64,000 nt of DNA, taken from contig CACRXP010000015.1 of NCBI GenBank assembly GCA_902702965.1, positions 619,184 through 683,183 of the forward strand, given 5' to 3'. Position 1 is the first letter of the stretch; each line of letters starts with the position of its first letter. Source of the DNA: Spirometra erinaceieuropaei (Eukaryota > Platyhelminthes > Cestoda > Diphyllobothriidea > Diphyllobothriidae). Below the pieces are notes generated by a model. It worked only from the letters and a program-made list of their open reading frames with translations, did not search any database and had not been told where the DNA came from. Positions 1 through 11,337 of the stretch are shown piece by piece. Both the position numbers and the translations under genes were made by a program.

Positions 1-3000
1 ATGCGTGAGCATGCAGACGTTTTTTAGGCCTGCAGAGACTTTTTCAGTTTGATTTGATATGGTTCGTTTTTATACAACTTGTAAATGTAAGAAAAATTTA
101 GAAGATAAATAGATAGATTTCATCTTAGGCCCCTTTTTTAACCTTTAGTTATTGGGCATTGCTTCGAAGGTTAATTAGCTGACATTTACTAGCGCCTTTA
201 ACGCCGTAGCGTGTGTAATGCTTCCTTCTTTATGGATATGTCCTTATAGTTCAGATGATACTCTAAATTAAACAAACACCTCGTAAATTTTCAATGTCCA
301 ACCACCTTATCCTTTCTGGAAACACGAGGTTCTGCCATTCGGGTTCAGTGTCAGAATGTGCAAAAACCGTTAGCCGGTGGATGTTCATATCTTGAATCCG
401 TACCTAGTCTAATAACAAAGTTGCTGTCGGTTTTCCTAATTTGTCTTTTGTTTTAGATGCTTGATATACAGATAAAGGTGAAGAATTTGTCTCTGGGAAA
501 ATTAAATGGCATCGCTCTATTCTGTTCGTATTCATCTTACTGATCCTAATTCTGTGACTTGGGGTCTATTGGAAATGTATTTAGAGCAGCACATATTTAC
601 TTCATTTATTTAAAAACTCATAAAACCGCGCCTATGCCGACCGTGTAGACACAGTGAGAAGAAATATTTAGATGATTTCGTTACTGGATGAAATACACAG
701 GCAGCACGTGCCATGCAATGAACTGTACACGTTCATTTCTTCAATAACAATTTTTATAAAGCAATTTTTGTTTTAGTATAAATATTTGATTAAATAAGGA
801 AGCTCAATCTAAACTTAACATTCTGATTGTTGGGCAAAGACGGAGTAAAACATGTCTGATTTTTGCAATTTCAAGTTTGAGTTATGTAGCTTCTAGATAC
901 ACGGCAATCTGCATTTGATCCGTCCGCAAAATTACTCCACCAAACTCGTCAGGAGAGTTAAGTCTTGTCATACGGATGTCTTAGCGAACTCAAGGTGAGA
1001 CAGAGTTCCCATTGTCAGCAGAAGCAATCTCTAATATGTATTAAGAGACCAGATCTTTGTTCCTACAACCGAGCCTTTACATCTTATAGCACTTTCTATT
1101 AGAGGAGTCGAAATAGAGGGTATCTCTCAGGCTGTCAGGGAATGTGGACTCGTGAAAAATTTGCGGCACTATTTGAAGATGCGCACACAGCTAAAGGATA
1201 TAAGTCAAAACTTTACTATTCCAAAGTATACACTTTTCTCGGGATTTGTCCCAGTGAATATCTGTACAAAATAGGGCTGAGAATGATATGCGTGTATTGT
1301 GTCACTTTTTCAGGTTGTACAGGTCTTTAAACAATTATTTGTTTCCGACCAACCAGTAACATCCGCGAACTCATGGCACTCATCTGAGATCATGCGTTTT
1401 TTATGTCTGAGTTGTCATTTCCAGATAAACGGCCCAAATTATTGTTTTAGGCAAATTTGCGCGTGCAGCTGCCACCAGCTTGTCTTGTTTGTCTGGTTTG
1501 AACCCATTCTGAAACGGTAGGCGTGAGATCGCACGAAACATTAGGTGGAATTTTTAAACGTTATCTCGTTTTGAAATGACAGTTTAGTTAGGATTGCAAA
1601 ACGGATTATCATACTGTTGAATCCAAAGTGATTTTTGTCAAACCAGCATGAAGGCTTTCTAATTCGCGTTCTTTCGACCTTCTGCAACAACCGTAGTTGC
1701 CTGGGCGAAGACGTAAGCAGTATGGTCAGTTAACCCATTTTTCCATACCTTCATACAGCCCAATATGTTCTAAGGAGGATGTAAACAAGCGTATCCTTAC
1801 TTGTACGCATCGTGGGGTAAATGACGTCTTTATATTCCTTCCTTGAAGCAAGGATATCTGCCGGAATGATTTTGCGATCGACTTGTCGTTTTTAACAAGC
1901 TGTACAGGTCCATTTAAGATAAGTCAGACATTCCTCTATGTGGTCCGGGAGATAATGCGTATGACTAATAAAATTTAACGATGGATACGGACTGCGTCGT
2001 AAACGGAGTACTTAAACATATAGAGACAATGCTACCTGAGTATACATTCAACGATCCTGACAATCTTAACAATTGCAAACCATTCTAAAACGAGATCTAC
2101 TCTTTCTTAAAGTAAACAAACTACTCAAGAAGACATAGTATTTCGAAATGGGTTCCAGGAACAATATTTTTATGTATGTTCTTATGAAATACGTTTAAGT
2201 TTAGGGAGCATCGAAACACAATACAAGTTCGCGCTACTTAGGTAGCCGTTTTAAAAGATGTTATTTTACAGGCACCACAAACGGCAATCATTCAAGAGCC
2301 GGCAGTCCCATCTTAACAGTCTTCTTAAACCTAGCTCGCTTTTCAGAAGTCCGCTCAACGTCTAATTTACCCCTATTTGCTTAAGTAGCTAGACAAGTAA
2401 ATTGAACGACTCCCTCATCTACTGACTTCTGTGCTCAACGTGACTGAAGGGTTGCTTCGATACAGTCGACAGCCTAGCTCTGCAATTCTCGGATAAAGTA
2501 TGCTGGGAATCGGCATGAAATGAAATCGGGGTATTATGTGAAGCCTCAACATTCGCTCCCAATTTGTATACTGTTTTCTGTAGCGTGCTCAGCCTTTTTG
2601 TAGAAGTTTTGTATACTAACCAGCTCAGCATCAAACGGCGATGTATAGAATTTAGTTTAAATATTATTTTGATATGGGTTTCTTCATGTCACCAAAGCTC
2701 CCTGCGTCGAGCATCTTGTTAGTCTGCGACAATCTGCAAGGAGTGCTTTTTGTTGATTCAATTCGGTAGTTGGTAAACTCCCTGGTCCGGCTTTTATAAG
2801 TACCAAGAGGAGATAATTGAGGTCCTCTGTTGCTGGCAGAAACTCTTCCTTCCGAACATTCTTACATCATTCGCTGGGCAGGCCTGCGAAGTTTAGTTAT
2901 GCAGCAATTATTGTAGTTATTTTAGCCCAGGGTTGTTTCACGTTGATTGGTTGAGAGCGAATTTTTCACTAAGAACTATCTGTTATTAATGGATGATTGA

Positions 3001-3849
3001 GCAGGCAGTTTCTAGACAGTATGCATTGCAATAAGCTGCTCGTCTTTGACTAATTTTTTTCATCAGCCGACCATACCTCAACTTAAGTCCCGCATATCTG
3101 AGGTTTTAACTGAGTTTAGTTGTCCTCTACGAATATGAGTCAACTACTCTGGTACCTTAGCTACGGGCCCATGCCATGTCGGTCGCGGTTAGGAACATTT
3201 AGAGTCGTCTTTAAGTGACTCCCATCCAGCAGATTGCAGGATGGAATGCGGATGATCTCAGTCGAGAGCCACCGCAGCGGGTCGCCTAACGATGATCAAC
3301 TAGTCAATCCAAGTGCTGCCAATGGTGGAAACTGGAGTATACGTTTATTTTTTATACTCTCGCAAGGCCAATACCCTTTATGTAGGAGCGGTGTGCAAGT
3401 AAAGCGTATGAATAATAAGAGGAGTCGAGTAAAGTTAGTCTTTTCGGAAAATTATGATGTGGGAATAGGGGCTACACAATAAGCGGCAGTGACGGTTAGA
3501 AAGCTCGGAGAAGTGCAAGCATTTACTCGACCTTTGGGCACGGTAAGCGCGGAGCTTCTGTGGGCACAAGATTGCCTTCCGTGACCTGACGGCGGCCGCT
3601 TCTGCTATTGTTAGTGGACGCTGAATCAGTCGCCTTATTGTAGTTCGGTTTGACCTTATAACTTACGCGGTAGGCTTCGTTCGGGCCCACACGATACCTT
3701 AAATTAATCATGCGTGTGAGAATGACGCTGTCTATGCCCCTGCTTTCACACTTTCCTATCATATCGAGAGGCGTTGTCGTATTATTTGAATAGGCGCCGA
3801 TTATTTCGGCAGAAATGCAGTCTTTCTGAATCCTTCCGCCGAAATATCC
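1..3849. other. No gene recognised; probable upstream intron of IFT56
   Basis: No open frame here resembles a known protein and none is long. The stretch ends at a splice acceptor (4445-4446), and the IFT56 exon that follows begins in the middle of the protein. This DNA is therefore most simply the last intron of that gene or intron plus intergenic sequence. I see no tRNA, no obvious tandem array and no clear transposon except the SINE scrap at 3850-3935. Confidence 0.5.
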
Positions 3850-3935
3850 GCAAAACTGGAACTGGGGTGGTTGTTTCTGGTCTATTCGTCGTCGTCAGCC
3901 AACCAGATCCAAACCCCATTCTTTGGCCTACCATG
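3850..3935 (-). repeat. Degenerate fragment of tRNA-derived SINE family S1
   Basis: Reverse-oriented similarity to the middle of the S1 SINE. The order 'aactgg..tgg..gtttctgg', 'tattcgtcgtcgtcagccaa' and 'ccaaacccca' is the reverse complement of the segment around 56396-56455. No head or tail is preserved, so this is an old, truncated copy. Confidence 0.5.
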
Positions 3936-4446
3936 CGTTTTAATCCGGTCCAGTTGGGTATTGGACGCTTGAGTCAAACACTACCACCTGATCCGGGTGT
4001 TTAATGCAGAATTGATCCTGAGGCTTGCTAAAGCACTACTGGAAATTAACAACCCACATAGCTTGAAAATCTTGTTTTTATGACCTTTTTTTCTATTAAT
4101 ATGCATGCCGCGGTTTTTAAGGGGCTGATGAGAGAGTACATGTCAACCTTCTGCACACGATGCTGGTATAGTCTTTATGTTTACCGTCAATGGTCTCTGC
4201 TATAGGATAATCGCGTCGGGATTCGAGAAGTCAACGACAGAGTTCTAAAAAACTAGATTTGCCCCTCATTAGTTAAAGTCCAACCCGCTGTGGAAACGGA
4301 CTGCCATCCACGTGCATATGCTGTGCGTGTCAACTTGTAGTGAAAGGGGTTAAATGAGATCTAACCAAAACTGACTTATCTTAACACTTTTCTGTTACTT
4401 AATGTTTTAAGTAGAAACAAAATGTACTTCTATTTTCACACTCCAG

Positions 4447-5286
4447 GTTCTCCCGCCCCTGATTGACGTCCTGCCCGAGGCTCGCTTAAATCTGATCATT
4501 TACCACTTGAAACGTGAGGACACTGAAGCTGCCTATGACCTCGTCAAGGATGTAGACCCGAGCACGCCGCAGGAGTACGTTCTCAAGGCCATCGTTAACG
4601 CCGTGCTGGGCCAGGAGCAGGGTTCACGGGAGCACCTCAAGGTAGCCCAACAGTACTTCCAACTGGTCGGTGGCTCAGCCAGCGAGTGCGACACCATCTC
4701 CGGACGCCAGTGCATGGCCTCCTGTTTCTTCCTCCTCCACCAATTTGATGATGTCATCATCTACCTGACATCCATTCAGAGCTACTTCTACAACGATGAC
4801 ATCTTTAACTTCAACTTTGCCCAGGCAAAGGCCGCAGTCGGCGCCTACAAGGAGGCCCAAGAACTCTTCCTGCTCATCCAATCAGAACGCATTCGCAACG
4901 ATTACATCTATCTCAGCTGGCTAGCTAGGTGTTATATCATGAACAGGAAAGCACGCGCGGCTTGGGAACTGTACCTCAAGATGGAGACCTCAGCAGAATC
5001 CTTCAGCCTGCTCCAGCTCATTGCCAATGACTGCTATAAGATGGCACAGTTCTACTACGCGGCTAAGGCCTTTGACGTGCTCGAACGTCTCGATCCCAAT
5101 CCCGAGTACTGGGAAGGCAAACGGGGCGCCTGCGTGGGTGTCTTCCAGCTGATAATTGACGGCCAGGAGCCGAGAGAGACGCTGCGAGAGGTGGTTCAGA
5201 TTCTGCGCAATACCAACAACCCCCAGACGGAATACTTTATCCGCATCATCAAGAAATGGGCCAAGGAGAACAGTGTCGCCCTCTAG
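4447..5286 (+). CDS. IFT56: IFT56/TTC26 (DYF-13), last coding exon
   Basis: Tetratricopeptide-repeat subunit of the intraflagellar transport IFT-B complex, which carries cargo along ciliary microtubules. The reading starts right after a CAG acceptor (4444-4446) in phase 0 with [16 protein letters not shown] and runs 279 codons to the TAG at 5284-5286. Family hallmarks in order are [88 protein letters not shown] and the C-terminal [15 protein letters not shown]. These match the animal protein almost throughout as I know it. Vertebrate IFT56 is about 550 residues, so this single exon carries roughly the C-terminal half. The earlier exons must lie upstream of the window, behind an intron of at least 4.4 kb. 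GC content is clearly higher than in the flanks. No break is seen, so the gene is probably functional. Confidence 0.95.
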   Translation, partial: VLPPLIDVLPEARLNLIIYHLKREDTEAAYDLVKDVDPSTPQEYVLKAIVNAVLGQEQGSREHLKVAQQYFQLVGGSASECDTISGRQCMASCFFLLHQFDDVIIYLTSIQSYFYNDDIFNFNFAQAKAAVGAYKEAQELFLLIQSERIRNDYIYLSWLARCYIMNRKARAAWELYLKMETSAESFSLLQLIANDCYKMAQFYYAAKAFDVLERLDPNPEYWEGKRGACVGVFQLIIDGQEPRETLREVVQILRNTNNPQTEYFIRIIKKWAKENSVAL

Positions 5287-6284
5287 CCGGTGAAGCCAGG
5301 CAAACCGAAGTCCTCATTCTGCCCTCATCAAGCACAGCATTTACCCTACCCCAGCTGTCTTCTTTGGGTCTAACAGTTTCTCCGGCTGTGCGTGTAACTA
5401 TATTTTTGAAAGATGAAGTTGTTTTTTGAGATTACTCTATTCCTGGGCGAGCTGCAAGGGACAGTTAGTAAATCACTCCTCCCATTTCCCTCGGCATCGT
5501 TTGCACCTGACACTGAAGGCGCGTGTCTATCCAATTCTTTTACAAATCGGTGAGACCAGATGCGTCGCCTGGAACGAATGTGTTGTTCGCCCTTCTTCGA
5601 GTCATTCGTGTTTTGCCTGCCCTACGTCAGCCCAGTGGTACGGCCTCAATAACCGTCCATCCATTCAGTTGGTTTTTTACTCAACCTGCTGCCCTGGGAC
5701 TTTATTCATCTAAACCGACCCAGGCCAAAACATGGACCGGGCACTTGGCCCATAACGTGGATATTTGGCATTGACTTTCATGGGCTAATGGCAAAAATGT
5801 AAATTTTGTTAAGATTTGTAATGATACCCACGCAAACATTGAAGAAGTAGAGTTCTACGAACGTACGTTTTCGATTGTTCATTCTCAGGCCTGTATAGTA
5901 ATATAAGTTGAGGTAATGAAACGAAAGCTAAGACTTGCTCCTGTGAGACAGGTTACTCTGTTCGAACGACTGCGCGCCTATCCAAGCGGATGCGAGAGCA
6001 CCATCCTGCCTAGCTAAATCAAAGCATGGAAGTCTATCTCTCTGTCTAGCGCAACTTACCTCACTTGGTTGGCAGCGACCACCAGGAAGACGTTAACCGA
6101 ACATCCCGAGTCAGCGGATACTTGCGACGGCGGCAGCAGTAGCCACAGCGTTGGCCAACTCAGTCTGTTCACAGAAGACATTCATACAAGCCTTTAAACT
6201 ACCCTGAGCCAAGATGAACCTAGCCTGTTCCCTCCGCGCATCACTGCAGCTGCAAAACTTATGTATGGTTCACCGTCAGACTCC
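5287..6284 (+). other. 3' flank of IFT56, no further gene
   Basis: Starts with the presumed 3' UTR. I did not find a canonical AATAAA close to the stop codon, so the 3' end cannot be placed. The two short open frames at 5426-5774 overlap each other and resemble nothing I know. No repeat of the PLE type is evident before 6285. Confidence 0.4.
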
Positions 6285-6426
6285 TCCCCATGCCTCTAAC
6301 AGGACAGACATGCCTGGACGCCTTTAACTTTTGCTACCTTACCCTAACTTATACTGCTGCACAGGCCTGCGGATTAATAGCCAAAAGCATAAGTTAGCCG
6401 AAGAAGACACGATCGCTGGGACAAGA

Positions 6427-6487
6427 GCTATAGTAGCCTGACGTTTCGGATTCCTGCTCGAATCCATCATCAGAGACAAAAGCAGAT
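6427..6487 (-). ncRNA. Hammerhead-type ribozyme motif in PLE end
   Basis: On the minus strand: CTGATGA (6473-6467), one extra T, stem II GGATTC/GAATCC with a 6-base loop, GAAA, then CGTC (6443-6440). GTCT before the core pairs with AGGC after it to give stem I, including one G-U pair. Stem III is reduced to the self-complementary ACGT, so a cis stem III cannot form and a dimer would be needed. The unpaired T between CTGATGA and stem II departs from the textbook core. Hammerhead motifs are established in Penelope-like elements; activity of this copy is inferred. Confidence 0.7.
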
Positions 6488-6516
6488 ACCGGTGTTTCAC
6501 GCACAAGGGGCTGCAG

Positions 6517-6526
6517 TATTTATAGG
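6517..6526 (-). promoter_or_regulatory. TATA-like box upstream of ribozyme
   Basis: CCTATAAATA on the minus strand, 44 bases upstream of the CTGATGA core of the adjacent ribozyme. The same box at nearly the same spacing occurs at 7170, 48951 and 49262. A start site 25-30 bases downstream would put the ribozyme at the RNA's 5' end. Confidence 0.5.
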
Positions 6527-7169
6527 ATGCAGTCGCCATGCTACCACATGCCTATGAACATTCACGGCCCCCTCCCCTTCATCAGGGATCGTTGCACTTG
6601 GTGTGCTAATTGTTTGATGGCCGACATTCGCGTCGTTAATTGCAGCAATTTCATCACATGCGTTGGATGTTGGTGTGATGATTGCTCGACCATCTGACGC
6701 ACCGACCCCGGTGTTGGGAAAAGTGTTCACATGTGCGCTGCCCGCGTGGCTACTTACTCCGCCTAGACGAAGTTTCAGCACCAAGTATGGAAGGGGAAGA
6801 TCATCCCACTTGTTAGTGGACTGGGAACAGTAAACCATGATTCGAGTGGCTCCCGACTCAGGTCCGCAATCCATCAACAAGCGCAATGACTTCCCGGTAT
6901 CATATTCAGTGCTGAGACATTCCCTGAGCAGGGGACCCTAAGCAGGGGAATCAGTCATGTGGGGAGGGCGCGGGGGATCAACTATCCCGGCGACAGCGGG
7001 CCAAATGGCCGAGTAATCATCACGTCAACATCCAACACGGATGATGGAATTGCGGCAATTAACGATTCGGACGCGGACGGACGAGATACCACCGCCTTAA
7101 TTACGACCCCCCGCTGTGATCACGAGAGATGTTAATCATAGTACGCATCTGACACCACGGCAGCTACGT

Positions 7170-7179
7170 GCTATAAATG
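7170..7179 (+). promoter_or_regulatory. TATA-like box upstream of ribozyme
   Basis: GCTATAAATG, 43 bases upstream of CTGATGA at 7222. It is conserved with the other PLE ends even though the coding part around it has decayed. Confidence 0.45.
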
Positions 7180-7204
7180 CCGCACTCTTTGTGCCGCCAT
7201 TACC

Positions 7205-7267
7205 TTTATCTGCAACCGTCTCTGATGATGGGTTCGAGTGAGAATCCGAAACGTCAGGACAATAAAC
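7205..7267 (+). ncRNA. Hammerhead-type ribozyme motif in PLE end
   Basis: CTGATGA at 7222-7228, one extra T, stem II GGGTTC/GAATCC (one G-U pair), GAAA at 7248-7251 and CGTC at 7252-7255. The inner stem I is weaker than in the 49.0-kb copy: only three pairs fit directly (TCT/AGG). An outer TTTAT/ATAAA pairing is possible. Likely a homologous but possibly less active copy. Confidence 0.65.
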
Positions 7268-7414
7268 TTCTTGTTCCAGTAATCGCTTCTTCTTCTAGTT
7301 CTCCTACAGTCCAGCCGAGGAGGGAACATTAAAGGCTGCTAGGATCCTAGAAGCGCGGGTAGATGCGGCTATGATATTGCTTTAATTAACAAAGTGACAC
7401 ATCAGTAGGATACC

Positions 7415-8180
7415 CTAGGGAGCGCGCTGACTAATCACATCAGACATCCTTAAAACCGAATACCACTCTTGCGAGCTGGCGTCATTTCTCCGTACCGCTG
7501 CAGCGTGTTTGGCAATTCTCGTTCGGAGCTGTCTTCCGCTGTCTCCGACGTAGTTATTCTGTCCGAAACTGCACCAGATCCGATAAACGACTCCAGACAT
7601 TTCTGGCCGTGGCAGTGGGTCTTTTGGTTTCATTACCAGACGTCTGATGGTTGCCTCCGGTCTGTGTGCATCTCCAACCCCAAGTGGTGCGAGAAGGTGG
7701 TCGACAGCTTCCAAAACGTTCTTGACATATGTAAGCGCCCGCCGAGATTTGGTGTCCGTGCGGTTAGGCCTTTCGTTCCTTTTGCGTATGCACCGGTTGA
7801 CAAAGTTGCGCGGGTATTCATTGGCTTTGAAGACCCGTCGGAGGCGTTGTAGTTCAGCAATCTTGTCTTCCGGTTCACTACAGTGCGTTTCGACACGCCG
7901 ATAGAGCGTCCATACACAACTGCTTTTGGAGCTGATTGGGTGGTTGCTGTTGAAGTTCAGTACTCGCGTCGTATTTGTCGCTTTCCTGAACATTTTGGTC
8001 TTTAGTCCACCACAATCTTTGCGGCATACGAGGACATCCAGGAAGGCGAGCTGGTTGTTCTCTTCCTCCTCCGTCGTAAATTGAATGTCCGGGAAGGCGG
8101 CGTTGAGATGTTATTTGAATGTCAGAACTTGATCTCGTTCGATGACAACGAAGGTATCATCCATATACGGGGCCCATACT
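7415..8180 (-). pseudogene. Penelope-like element reverse transcriptase and GIY-YIG endonuclease, truncated
   Basis: Minus-strand relic of a PLE polyprotein. From 8180 downwards comes the reverse-transcriptase palm with YMDDTFVVIERDQ, then DIQFTTEEEENNQLAFLDV after an in-frame stop. An uninterrupted 192-codon frame (7993-7415) follows with LNFNSNHPI, YRRVETHCSE and the GIY-YIG nuclease start GVVYRIWCS...NNYVGDSG (residues 134-152). The nuclease frame breaks off after ASSQ, where the 49-kb copy continues VAAHSTGPGHNF, so the C-terminal part is lost. Reverse transcription primed at a cut made by the nuclease is the known mode of this class. The upstream RT fingers are not recognisable beyond about 8180. 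The copy is dead. Confidence 0.85.
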
Positions 8181-8744
8181 TCTTCAAGACCACATCCTGG
8201 GACTCGTCTCTCCGCTTCCATTGATGAGTTAGCCGAATTTGACTCCTTCAAAAATGTCCCCAGTACTTCGCGGGGGAAGAATACGTAGTTGGGTCGAACG
8301 CGAGGGTCGTCAACCGGATAGTGGAAACCGGAAATTTGTAAACAATATTTGAGCCATCCCCGCCGCGTGTGGTCTTAACCTAAGATCGGTCCTGGCTCAA
8401 ATCGTGTTCAGCTGGAGTCAGAGGCGTATGCAACAGTTTTTGATGACTGAAGTTCCAAGCAGCTCTCGACACCTTTGTCGAATGGCCGCGCCATCATCTT
8501 TGTGCCAACGAAATAGGGCGGCTATCCTTTCTCTAGGGTGTGGGGGGGGGCTTTGAACAGTGACTCACCTCCTTCTCTGGCGGAGTGTCCTCGCTTAATT
8601 GTGAGTCTTCTTTAACTGCTTAGTGCAGGTGGGCGAACTCGACCAGCTAGGGGGGAAAGGCGGGACCTTCGTGTCTGCATTTGAGATCTTCGATATGGCG
8701 GAGCAACTGCGCCTTTGCTCCGCGTGACGCTCCAGTAAAACAAT
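8181..8744. other. Unassigned stretch between PLE fragments
   Basis: Contains a G run (8542-8551) and no recognisable protein. It may include decayed PLE 5' sequence, as it lies between a minus-strand RT relic and a plus-strand PLE end, but I could not align it with the 50-kb copy. Confidence 0.3.
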
Positions 8745-8926
8745 TCGGATCAGTCATAAGTACAAGGAGGGCAACCTTGTGAGCCGCGAGCTGCTTGAGT
8801 CATGGTTCATTGGCCTCCAGTCTATTAACAAGTGTAACGACCTTCCCCTTCCATACTCCGTGCTGAGACTTCGCTTAGGCGGAGTCATCAGGCACGCGGG
8901 GAGCGCACAGGCGAACACTGTTCCCA

Positions 8927-9067
8927 GTCTCCATTGTCCTTGTCGGTAATATAGTCCTGCCTATAACATGCGCCGCTGTGCGGCTGCTGGTTGGGCTCGA
9001 GAGAGAGCCCATAAGGCACAACGGGACGAGTGAGTTCAGTAGAAAAGGTCGGTGAGCGCCCCCCTAC
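8927..9067 (+). repeat. 5'-truncated S1 SINE nested in a PLE
   Basis: Carries the S1 core (ccttgtcggtaatat, gcgccgctgtgcggctgctg, ttgggctcgagagagagccc, ending ggtgagcgcccccctac) without the tRNA-like head. It is flanked by cactgttccca (8916-8926) and cactgtaccca (9068-9078), an 11-base duplication with one mismatch, as expected for target-primed integration. The SINE is therefore younger than the PLE it sits in. Confidence 0.85.
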
Positions 9068-9305
9068 CACTGTACCCAACGCCAGGGTCGCCGGGTCACA
9101 TGATCGAGCAATCATCACACCAGCATCCAACACACGTGATGCAATTTCCGCAATTAAAGACGCGAATGTCGGTCATCAAACAGTCATCACACCAAGTGCA
9201 GCTACCCCTGACAAAGGGGGGAGCCGTGAATATTCGCAGGCATGCGGTAGCAGGGCAACTGCATCCTATAAATACTGTAACCCCTTGTGCATGAACCACC
9301 CGTAT

Positions 9306-9345
9306 ATGATGACGGGTTCGAGCAGGAATCCGAAACTTCAGGCGG
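9306..9345 (+). ncRNA. Decayed hammerhead-type motif
   Basis: ATGATGA replaces CTGATGA and GAAACTTC replaces GAAACGTC; stem II GGGTTC/GAATCC survives. About 12 bases of the stem I 5' strand, present at 48990, are missing. Probably inactive. Confidence 0.55.
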
Positions 9346-9390
9346 ATAAAAGTTCGTGTCCCAGCAATCGTGTATCCTTCGTCACGAGGG

Positions 9391-10389
9391 CGTATATGTT
9401 GATGGCGTCATTAAGACTTAACGATAACTTGGAAATCACCTCCATCACGGTCTATCGGGAATAACGAATGGAAGGCCTATCCAACATTTTAAACTATGGC
9501 TACGACAAACAGCAGAACCACAGAGGCTACAAATAAAACATGGGAGGCTTGGGAAAAGAGGAAATACAACTGAAATTTCTTTATCAACGAAACAGACGAG
9601 TAGTGACCCGCTGATCGGAAGAAAGTGTTTAAAAATATAGTTTGCCTAAGTGATCCAGTTGCTCGCAGGAGTTGTTCCCGACCTGTTCGCAAACGAATGA
9701 CACATGAAAGCTATTTTGGAGTCAATGAGATGTCTGCTGTCTCAGCAGACACTCGATAACGATGGAATAGCGGTGCAGTTACCCGGTACCTTAAGGTATT
9801 TGTGCGTGTAATGAACTCATCTGGCTGCTATTTATCTTACAGTTCTTCCGATATACTTGCACCTGCACAAACATCTTAATCAGTATATTACGGAAGGGAA
9901 AATTCTGAAGTCGCAGCCCTTTCAAGGAGAATGGGGTTTCGTTCTTTATAAGGTTAGACATTCCTACCCCAGTTATGTATTTCTACATAGTTTAGTAAAT
10001 CGATGGATCCAAACTTAATGTATTGTTGATCCTTGCTGCCCAAGTCCAAGGACGTTTCAAGCATCCCAACAAGACTTTAAGTATGTTTAACTAACTTGGC
10101 CTCTGATTAAGGTAATTTCGCCAGAGCACATCTTCCTATTTAGTGTGCAGAGACTTTTGAAGCCTGCGCTTGGGTAACAGTGAGTCACTTTTAAATGTCA
10201 CCTGTTGTTGGAGGCTTCAAATGTGCCCTGGTTCTTGGACTAGATGCGGCTCTTACGCATTATCCCGGGGACCTTGTGGTATGTTATATAAAGGCGAGCG
10301 GTCAGGCATTGATGAACCTTGCCTATGGCAGTTCGATTGCTGCATGATAGCCGCAGAACGGTGATTTACGTGTGAACTGGTTTATAAGT
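9391..10389. other. No gene or clear repeat
   Basis: AT-rich sequence without a recognisable protein. Short open frames at 9489-9692 (minus) and 10170-10364 (plus) have no features I know. The latter abuts the LINE 3' end and might be its decayed upstream part. Confidence 0.35.
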
Positions 10390-10988
10390 GTAGCAGGCTT
10401 TTGCAGCATTTTCCACGACCTCTCCTTCCTCACTCACCCATGTTGAGCGACAAGACAGGGTCAGAACGATCGGGGGCGGACACGAGCGCGGTTGCTGACA
10501 CACGAAAGTTCTTCTTCTCTAACAGAGTGCTTGAAGTTTGGAACGCCCTGCCTCCGGATGTCATTATGTCTGCTTCCGTCGAGGTGTTAAAAGGAAGCTG
10601 GATGTGTATAGCAGTGTCCACTAAATTACCACCCGACCTCTGTAATCTTGACAAATTCTGTTGTTATAATACTACTTGCTATATTTCAGTAACATTTTAA
10701 TTTCTTATTGCCTCCAACCCACCGCCTACGCTTACTGACATGCATCTATGCAACTTTTGTCACTGGGTATATTGTTTATTTCCCTACACTCGAGACGACC
10801 GCTGTACTACTGTTCGTACCACTAACACTCGAGACAGTTTGCTTATCTGTACAGAGTTTACGCTTTTCCGATCATTTGTTACCTTTATGATACCTTTTCC
10901 AGTTTTTGAGATTTTTCAGTTACTTGTAAACAAATAGGGAGTTCAGAGGTGAAGACCCACATCTCCCTCAATAAAACTGAACTGAACT
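10390..10988 (+). mobile_element. LINE 3' end (CR1-like), 5'-truncated
   Basis: The only coding remnant is the extreme C terminus of a non-LTR reverse transcriptase ORF: FFFSNRVLEVWNALPPDV, then SASVEVLKGSW. A 3' UTR of about 300 bases follows, with AATAAA (10970-10975), ending in actgaactgaac. The same UTR and end occur in reverse at 60606-60950. A 3' tail of short direct repeats rather than poly(A), together with this C-terminal motif, points to the CR1/Jockey side of LINEs. That family assignment is inference. Confidence 0.75.
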
Positions 10989-11337
10989 AAAAAAAGCTGA
11001 GCAGCCCATCTGCGCGTACAACACACGACCTGGTCCCAACGTAATGTGTTCGCTGCTAAACGGACCACAGCTCTGAACTTTCAAGTTCAAGGAAAATGTA
11101 GCCGGTCAACAGCAAGGCAGACTTAAGTTTGCCGTAGTACTCAACCTCGTAACAAACCTCTATATGTTGGTGAATCGCACTTTACGGCCTGCTTTCGGCC
11201 AGGAAGAGGCCCGGTCGATGGATCGGAAGAAAAGGCTGATGCCGTTTATTTGTTTGTGAGCCTCTTGAGTTGTGCGAAATGTCGAACAGCTAGAATTACT
11301 CGCCAATCAGGTGCATCGTCTTTTCATAACTGCTACG
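10989..11337. other. Short spacer, nothing recognised
   Basis: Lies between the LINE end and the left LTR of the gypsy element. No open frame or repeat was identified. Confidence 0.4.

Larger units (their letters stand above)
6285..6890 (-). mobile_element. Penelope-like element, subfamily A, 3' terminal segment
   Basis: Read on the minus strand, the segment matches the terminal part of the PLE at 48728-49050: LPLPYLVLKLRLGG, then HAGSAHVNTFPNT and ASDGRAIITPTSNA, then a TATA-like box, a hammerhead-type motif and the post-ribozyme tail. It starts just inside the end of the endonuclease ORF (an open frame runs 6886 to 6497) and lacks reverse transcriptase and GIY-YIG domains. It meets an oppositely oriented PLE end near 6850, so the two fragments diverge head to head. 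Confidence 0.75.
6851..7290 (+). mobile_element. Penelope-like element, subfamily B, 3' terminal segment
   Basis: Reads in the + direction from the end of the endonuclease ORF (pieces such as QSINKRNDFP and SYSVLRHSL, interrupted by stops) to a TATA-like box and ribozyme. It is closer to the minus-strand element ending at 49180 than to subfamily A: the tail has LRAINAALFVPP where that copy has PRAINTALLVPP. Only the terminal 440 bases are present and the frame is decayed. Confidence 0.7.
8745..9390 (+). mobile_element. Penelope-like element, subfamily A, 3' end, split by a SINE
   Basis: On the + strand the end of the endonuclease ORF is readable (LVSRELLESWF, SINKCNDLPLPYSVLRLRLGG). It stops abruptly at 8926 and resumes at 9079 with the sequence expected next (AIITPASNTRD, GHQTVITPSA). 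It then runs through a TATA-like box (9265-9274) to a degenerate ribozyme. The interruption is a SINE with an 11-base target duplication. Confidence 0.8.

Noticed and set aside
4533..4881. Minus-strand open frames across the IFT56 exon
   Set aside because: Antisense shadows of a conserved GC-rich coding exon.
7469..7904. Plus-strand open frames opposite the PLE nuclease
   Set aside because: Antisense shadows of the GIY-YIG frame on the minus strand.
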